A stretch of 64,000 nucleotides of DNA, from assembly GCF_003970675.1 (NCBI RefSeq), contig NZ_CP034562.1, forward strand, positions 1,674,001-1,738,000, given 5' to 3'. The translations under genes and the position numbers were made by a program. Below the pieces are notes generated by a model. That model was not told where the DNA came from. It made no database searches and was given only the letters and a program-made list of their open reading frames with translations. The DNA is from Flammeovirga pectinis (lineage in GTDB: Bacteria; Bacteroidota; Bacteroidia; Cytophagales; Flammeovirgaceae). Shown piece after piece: positions 61,212-64,000 of this stretch (the first letter of the stretch is position 1; the number at the start of each line of letters is the position of its first letter).

Positions 61212-62582
61212 ATGGCAAAGCAAAAACCTAGTGTTCCAAAAGGTACCCGAGATTTCGGACCGGAACAAATGGCAAAAAGAACATATATTCTTGATACAAT
61301 TAAGTCTGTTTATAAAAAATATGGTTTCCAGAATCTAGAAACTCCTACAATGGAGAATCTATCTGTACTTACAGGTAAGTATGGAGATGAAGGTGACCAA
61401 TTGTTATTTAAAGTAGTTAACTCTGGTGATTACCTTAAAAAAGTAACTGCTAAGGATTTAGAAGAGGGTGCAAAGCATATGCTTCCAAAGATTTCTGAAA
61501 AGGGTTTACGTTATGATTTAACTGTTCCTTTTGCAAGGTATGTTGTAATGAACCAAGGAACTTTAAGTTTTCCATTTAAAAGATACCAAGTACAACCTGT
61601 TTGGAGAGCTGATAGGCCTCAAAGAGGGCGTTACAGAGAATTTTATCAATGTGATGCTGACGTTGTTGGAACAGACTCTTTACTTTGCGAGGCAGAAATC
61701 CTTGCTATGATGGGAGAGGCTCTTACTGATTTAAAGATTACAGACCACACAATTAAATTAAATAACAGAAAAGTACTTACAGGTATTGCTGAAGCTATTG
61801 GCGAAAACGGTAAGGAATCTGAATTGTGTGTTGCTATTGATAAATTAGATAAAATTGGCGTTGAAAAAGTAAATGAAGAACTTATTCAGCAAAGAGGTTT
61901 CTCTCAAGATGCAGTTGATAAGTTATCTCCAATATTTTCAATTTCAGGTTCTACAGAAGATAGAATTGCTGCAATGAAAAATATGCTAGCAACTTCTGAA
62001 GTTGGTTTAAAAGGACTTTCTGAATTAGAAGAAGTTTTTGCATTTACTGCTAAGATGGGAGTTGCAACTGATAAAGTCGAATTTGATGTTACTCTTGCTA
62101 GAGGGCTTTCTTATTACACAGGAGCAATTTTTGAAGTGAAAGTAAATAATGCAAACATGGGAAGTATTAGTGGCGGTGGACGTTACGATAACTTAACCGG
62201 TGTATTTGGTTTAGAAGGCATGTCTGGTGTAGGTTTCTCTTTTGGTGTTGATCGTATTTACGACGTGTTAGAAGAATTGGATTTGTATCCAAAATCGGCA
62301 ATGGAAACGACTAAAGTTATGCTAACTAACTTTGATGATGCTGGACGAGACTACTCATTACCTTTATTACAGAAGTTAAGAATGGCAGGGGTTAGTGCAG
62401 AATTATATCCTGATACTGCCAAAATGAAAAAGCAAATGAACTTTGCTAATAAAAAAGGAATCGCTTATGTAGTTTTGGCTTGGGAAGATGAGATTTCTCA
62501 AGGTAAATACTCATTAAAAAATATGTTGACAGGTGAGCAGCAATTATTATCAGCAGATGAGATTGTTGGCTTATTGAAATAA
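61212..62582 (+). CDS. hisS: histidyl-tRNA synthetase
   Basis: Class II synthetase charging tRNA-His. The 456 residues show 'PKGTRDFGPEQM' at the start, motif 1 region, motif 2 'WRADRPQRGRYREFYQCDAD' and the His-specific 'FDVTLARGLSYYTGAIFEV' and 'SGGGRYDNL'. The C-terminal anticodon-binding domain is 'VMLTNFDDAGRDYSLPLLQKLRMAGVSAELYPD' (cited in part). Length and motif order are normal. It appears monocistronic between a DUF58 gene and the convergent M42 peptidase. Confidence 0.98.
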   Translation: MAKQKPSVPKGTRDFGPEQMAKRTYILDTIKSVYKKYGFQNLETPTMENLSVLTGKYGDEGDQLLFKVVNSGDYLKKVTAKDLEEGAKHMLPKISEKGLRYDLTVPFARYVVMNQGTLSFPFKRYQVQPVWRADRPQRGRYREFYQCDADVVGTDSLLCEAEILAMMGEALTDLKITDHTIKLNNRKVLTGIAEAIGENGKESELCVAIDKLDKIGVEKVNEELIQQRGFSQDAVDKLSPIFSISGSTEDRIAAMKNMLATSEVGLKGLSELEEVFAFTAKMGVATDKVEFDVTLARGLSYYTGAIFEVKVNNANMGSISGGGRYDNLTGVFGLEGMSGVGFSFGVDRIYDVLEELDLYPKSAMETTKVMLTNFDDAGRDYSLPLLQKLRMAGVSAELYPDTAKMKKQMNFANKKGIAYVVLAWEDEISQGKYSLKNMLTGEQQLLSADEIVGLLK

Positions 62583-62599
62583 AACAGTCAATTCTATAT

Positions 62600-62646
62600 G
62601 GAAAAGCAGCCCTACTTATTTTTGGTAAGTAGGGCTGCTTTTGTAT
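62600..62646. terminator. bidirectional hairpin terminator
   Basis: An 18-base complementary pair around AAAAGCAGCCCTACTTA and TAAGTAGGGCTGCTTTT (about 62601-62642) with a short loop lies between hisS and the convergent M42 gene, with T-runs in both directions. Confidence 0.88.
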
Positions 62647-62663
62647 ATATGATTAATTGGATA

Positions 62664-63728
62664 CTAATAATTCCAATCGTTTTTCTCTATTTCTAGAACT
62701 GCATTTACAACTAAGTCTATCATTGCAACTACATCAGTCGGGTGAGCCATTTCTGTTGTTTGGTGCAAATAACGCATAGGAATACTTATAGCTCCTGCAA
62801 TAGAACCATTTTTTGGCATTCTTTGAATGTTTGCAGTATCAGTTCCTCCAAAAGGAAGGACTTCTGGTTGAGATGTAATTTCATTTCTTTCAGAAACACT
62901 CTCCAAGTGTGCAACCATTCTACGATCGCAAATGGTACCACCATCAAAATGCTTAATAGAAGCACCTTTACCCATAGATGTTACATAATCTTGAGGAGCA
63001 AGACTAGGAATGTCATTAGCGACAGTTACATCTAGTGCAATACCATAATCTGGAGATACACCATGAGCTGCAACTTGAGCACCTCTTAAACCTACTTCTT
63101 CTTGTACAGTAAAAACACCATAAACATCTACAGGAACTTCTTTATCCTTTAATGTTTTCATAATTTCTACTAAGGCATAGACACAAACTCTATCGTCAAG
63201 AGATTTACCATTAATTAAATCACCAACCATTTCAAGTTCTTGCCATCTAGTAATAGAATCGCCAACCTTTACATGTTTCTCGACTTCTTCTTTAGATAAA
63301 CCACAATCAATAAAGTACTCTTCATTTGTAACTACTTTACTTCTTTCTGCAGCAGACATAGAATGGATAGGTTTACAACCCATAACACCAAGCAAGTCTT
63401 TTTTACCATGAACTTTTACACGTAAAGAAGTTAATGTTTTTGGATCGAAGCCACCAAGAGTTTGAAATCTTATGTAACCATTATCATCAATATGTTTTAC
63501 CATAAATCCAATTTCGTCCATATGTGCTGCAAGCATAAACTTTTTAGCAGTTGGCTTATTAGATTTTTTGATAGTAATTAAATTACCCATGTTGTCTACA
63601 TAAAATTCATCGACAATATCTTTTAAAGTGTCAATTAATAAATGTCTGACTTTTTTTTCGAAACCTGGAGCGCCCGAAGTTTCGCTAATTACTTTTAGTA
63701 GGGGTAAGTCAATTTTTTCTAAACTCAT
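62664..63728 (-). CDS. M42 family glutamyl aminopeptidase/cellulase-like metallopeptidase
   Basis: A 354-residue cytosolic aminopeptidase of clan MH. Zinc ligands seen: 'LAAHMDEIGFMV' (first His/Asp), 'KSLDDRVCVYALVEIM' (bridging Asp), 'FTVQEEVGLRGA' (Glu pair), 'IALDVTVAND' (Asp) and 'RYLHQTTEMAH' (His). M42 enzymes form large tetrahedral assemblies and trim peptides from the N-terminus. No signal peptide. It would act after the POT permease, with PepD. It lies upstream of the next gene's end by 117 bp; no operon partner is clear. Confidence 0.93.
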   Translation of the reverse strand: MSLEKIDLPLLKVISETSGAPGFEKKVRHLLIDTLKDIVDEFYVDNMGNLITIKKSNKPTAKKFMLAAHMDEIGFMVKHIDDNGYIRFQTLGGFDPKTLTSLRVKVHGKKDLLGVMGCKPIHSMSAAERSKVVTNEEYFIDCGLSKEEVEKHVKVGDSITRWQELEMVGDLINGKSLDDRVCVYALVEIMKTLKDKEVPVDVYGVFTVQEEVGLRGAQVAAHGVSPDYGIALDVTVANDIPSLAPQDYVTSMGKGASIKHFDGGTICDRRMVAHLESVSERNEITSQPEVLPFGGTDTANIQRMPKNGSIAGAISIPMRYLHQTTEMAHPTDVVAMIDLVVNAVLEIEKNDWNY

Positions 63729-63845
63729 TGTGTCTCTATTTTATGTTTTATATGATTTGTTTCTGTAACCTAAATTGATATAATTTATGGTATATATCAA
63801 GTAAACCAAAAAGAGATCTCGATTTAACAAGACCTCTTATTGTAA

Positions 63846-64000
63846 TTACAGTTTAATTAAAATATTTTCTGATACTAGAGCTGAAATTATCTTCTTTTCT
63901 CTAGCATTTATTTTTAGTTCAAGTGATTTGTCAAATTCAATTTTATCAAGAACTTGAATCTCTGAGCCAATACCAATACCAACTTTATCTAGATATTGTA
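63846..64000 (-). CDS. C-terminal end of a DtxR-type metal-dependent regulator, 5' truncated
   Basis: The frame runs to the right edge without a start, so the gene is only partly in the window. The visible 50 residues read QYLDKVGIGIGSEIQVLDK, then IEFDKSLELKINAREKKIIS, then ALVSENILIKL and a TAA stop at 63846-63848. This is the SH3-like C-terminal domain of DtxR/MntR-type repressors (the 'YL..IGI..G..I.V' and 'A..I.V' pattern). If so it is a second regulator of this class, distinct from the FeoA fusion at 7.3-8.3 kb. A Mn or Fe transporter gene may follow outside the window. Confidence 0.6.
   Translation of the reverse strand, partial: QYLDKVGIGIGSEIQVLDKIEFDKSLELKINAREKKIISALVSENILIKL

Noticed and set aside
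1-64000. Mobile elements, CRISPR arrays, tRNA or rRNA genes
   Set aside because: No transposase, integrase, direct-repeat array, tRNA-like cloverleaf or rRNA sequence was seen on reading both strands; the window appears to be stable core genome.

Overview
The window is an AT-rich chromosomal stretch from a member of the Bacteroidota, most likely a marine Cytophagales bacterium; Flammeovirga or a close relative is my best guess from the gene complement, not a demonstrated assignment. The signs are a large secreted protein with a type IX secretion (T9SS) C-terminal sorting domain, many lipoproteins with a short lipobox, DUF3276/PUR-type and DUF4136 proteins, a FeoA-fused DtxR-type regulator, several candidate TAnnTTTG -7 promoter elements, and few Shine-Dalgarno sequences. 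Coding density is high, both strands are used, and most convergent gene pairs share a bidirectional hairpin terminator.

Layout. 1-2.7 kb: the end of a DUF4184-like membrane protein, a YceI-type lipoprotein, a membrane-anchored HIRAN protein and a charged membrane protein. 2.8-8.4 kb: NAD+ synthase, then a ferrous-iron operon (DtxR-FeoA fusion, a separate FeoB G protein, a separate FeoB membrane channel). 8.5-11.4 kb: envelope proteins, an orphan winged-helix protein and a DUF1232 protein. 11.4-16.2 kb: two tandem secreted M1 metallopeptidases. 16.3-20.2 kb: glycerate kinase, DprA, RsmA and a small outer-membrane barrel. 20.4-24.4 kb: a BNR-repeat T9SS substrate with a small lipoprotein. 24.6-27.4 kb: PdxA with a long basic tail, a DUF3299-like protein coupled to a Fur-family regulator, and a tiny proline-rich lipoprotein. 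28-32 kb: a four-gene deo operon (deoA, deoC, deoB, deoD) for deoxynucleoside catabolism. 32.1-36.7 kb: a HEAT-repeat/cyclophilin lipoprotein, a SPOR lipoprotein and MenC. 36.7-49.1 kb: a secreted protein, POT peptide transporter, flotillin FloA, U32 peptidase, dicarboxylate/glutamate symporter, S9 dipeptidyl peptidase, a thioredoxin-like protein, PepD and Aat. 49.4-56.7 kb: FolD, QueE, TrkH, a coupled FAD-oxidoreductase/PAS pair, an MBL hydrolase and PssA. 56.7-64 kb: AI-2E family permease, PUR protein, two tandem RlpA paralogs, a DUF58 protein, HisS, an M42 aminopeptidase and the end of a second DtxR-type regulator.

How it fits together. Peptide use is a recurrent theme: secreted M1 and S9 peptidases, the POT importer, cytosolic PepD and the M42 aminopeptidase, and a symporter for acidic amino acids or dicarboxylates. 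Together they would suit a heterotroph living on protein-rich material. The deo operon adds nucleoside salvage, and the feo operon adds Fe(II) uptake with its own metalloregulator. Cell-envelope upkeep (RlpA pair, SPOR lipoprotein, PssA, FloA) is the other large group.

I saw no rRNA or tRNA genes, CRISPR arrays, insertion sequences, phage genes, recognised riboswitches, or toxin-antitoxin or restriction systems. The window reads as core genome. Its more unusual content is in gene fusions, splits and paralog pairs, and I do not see a clear-cut new multi-gene system.
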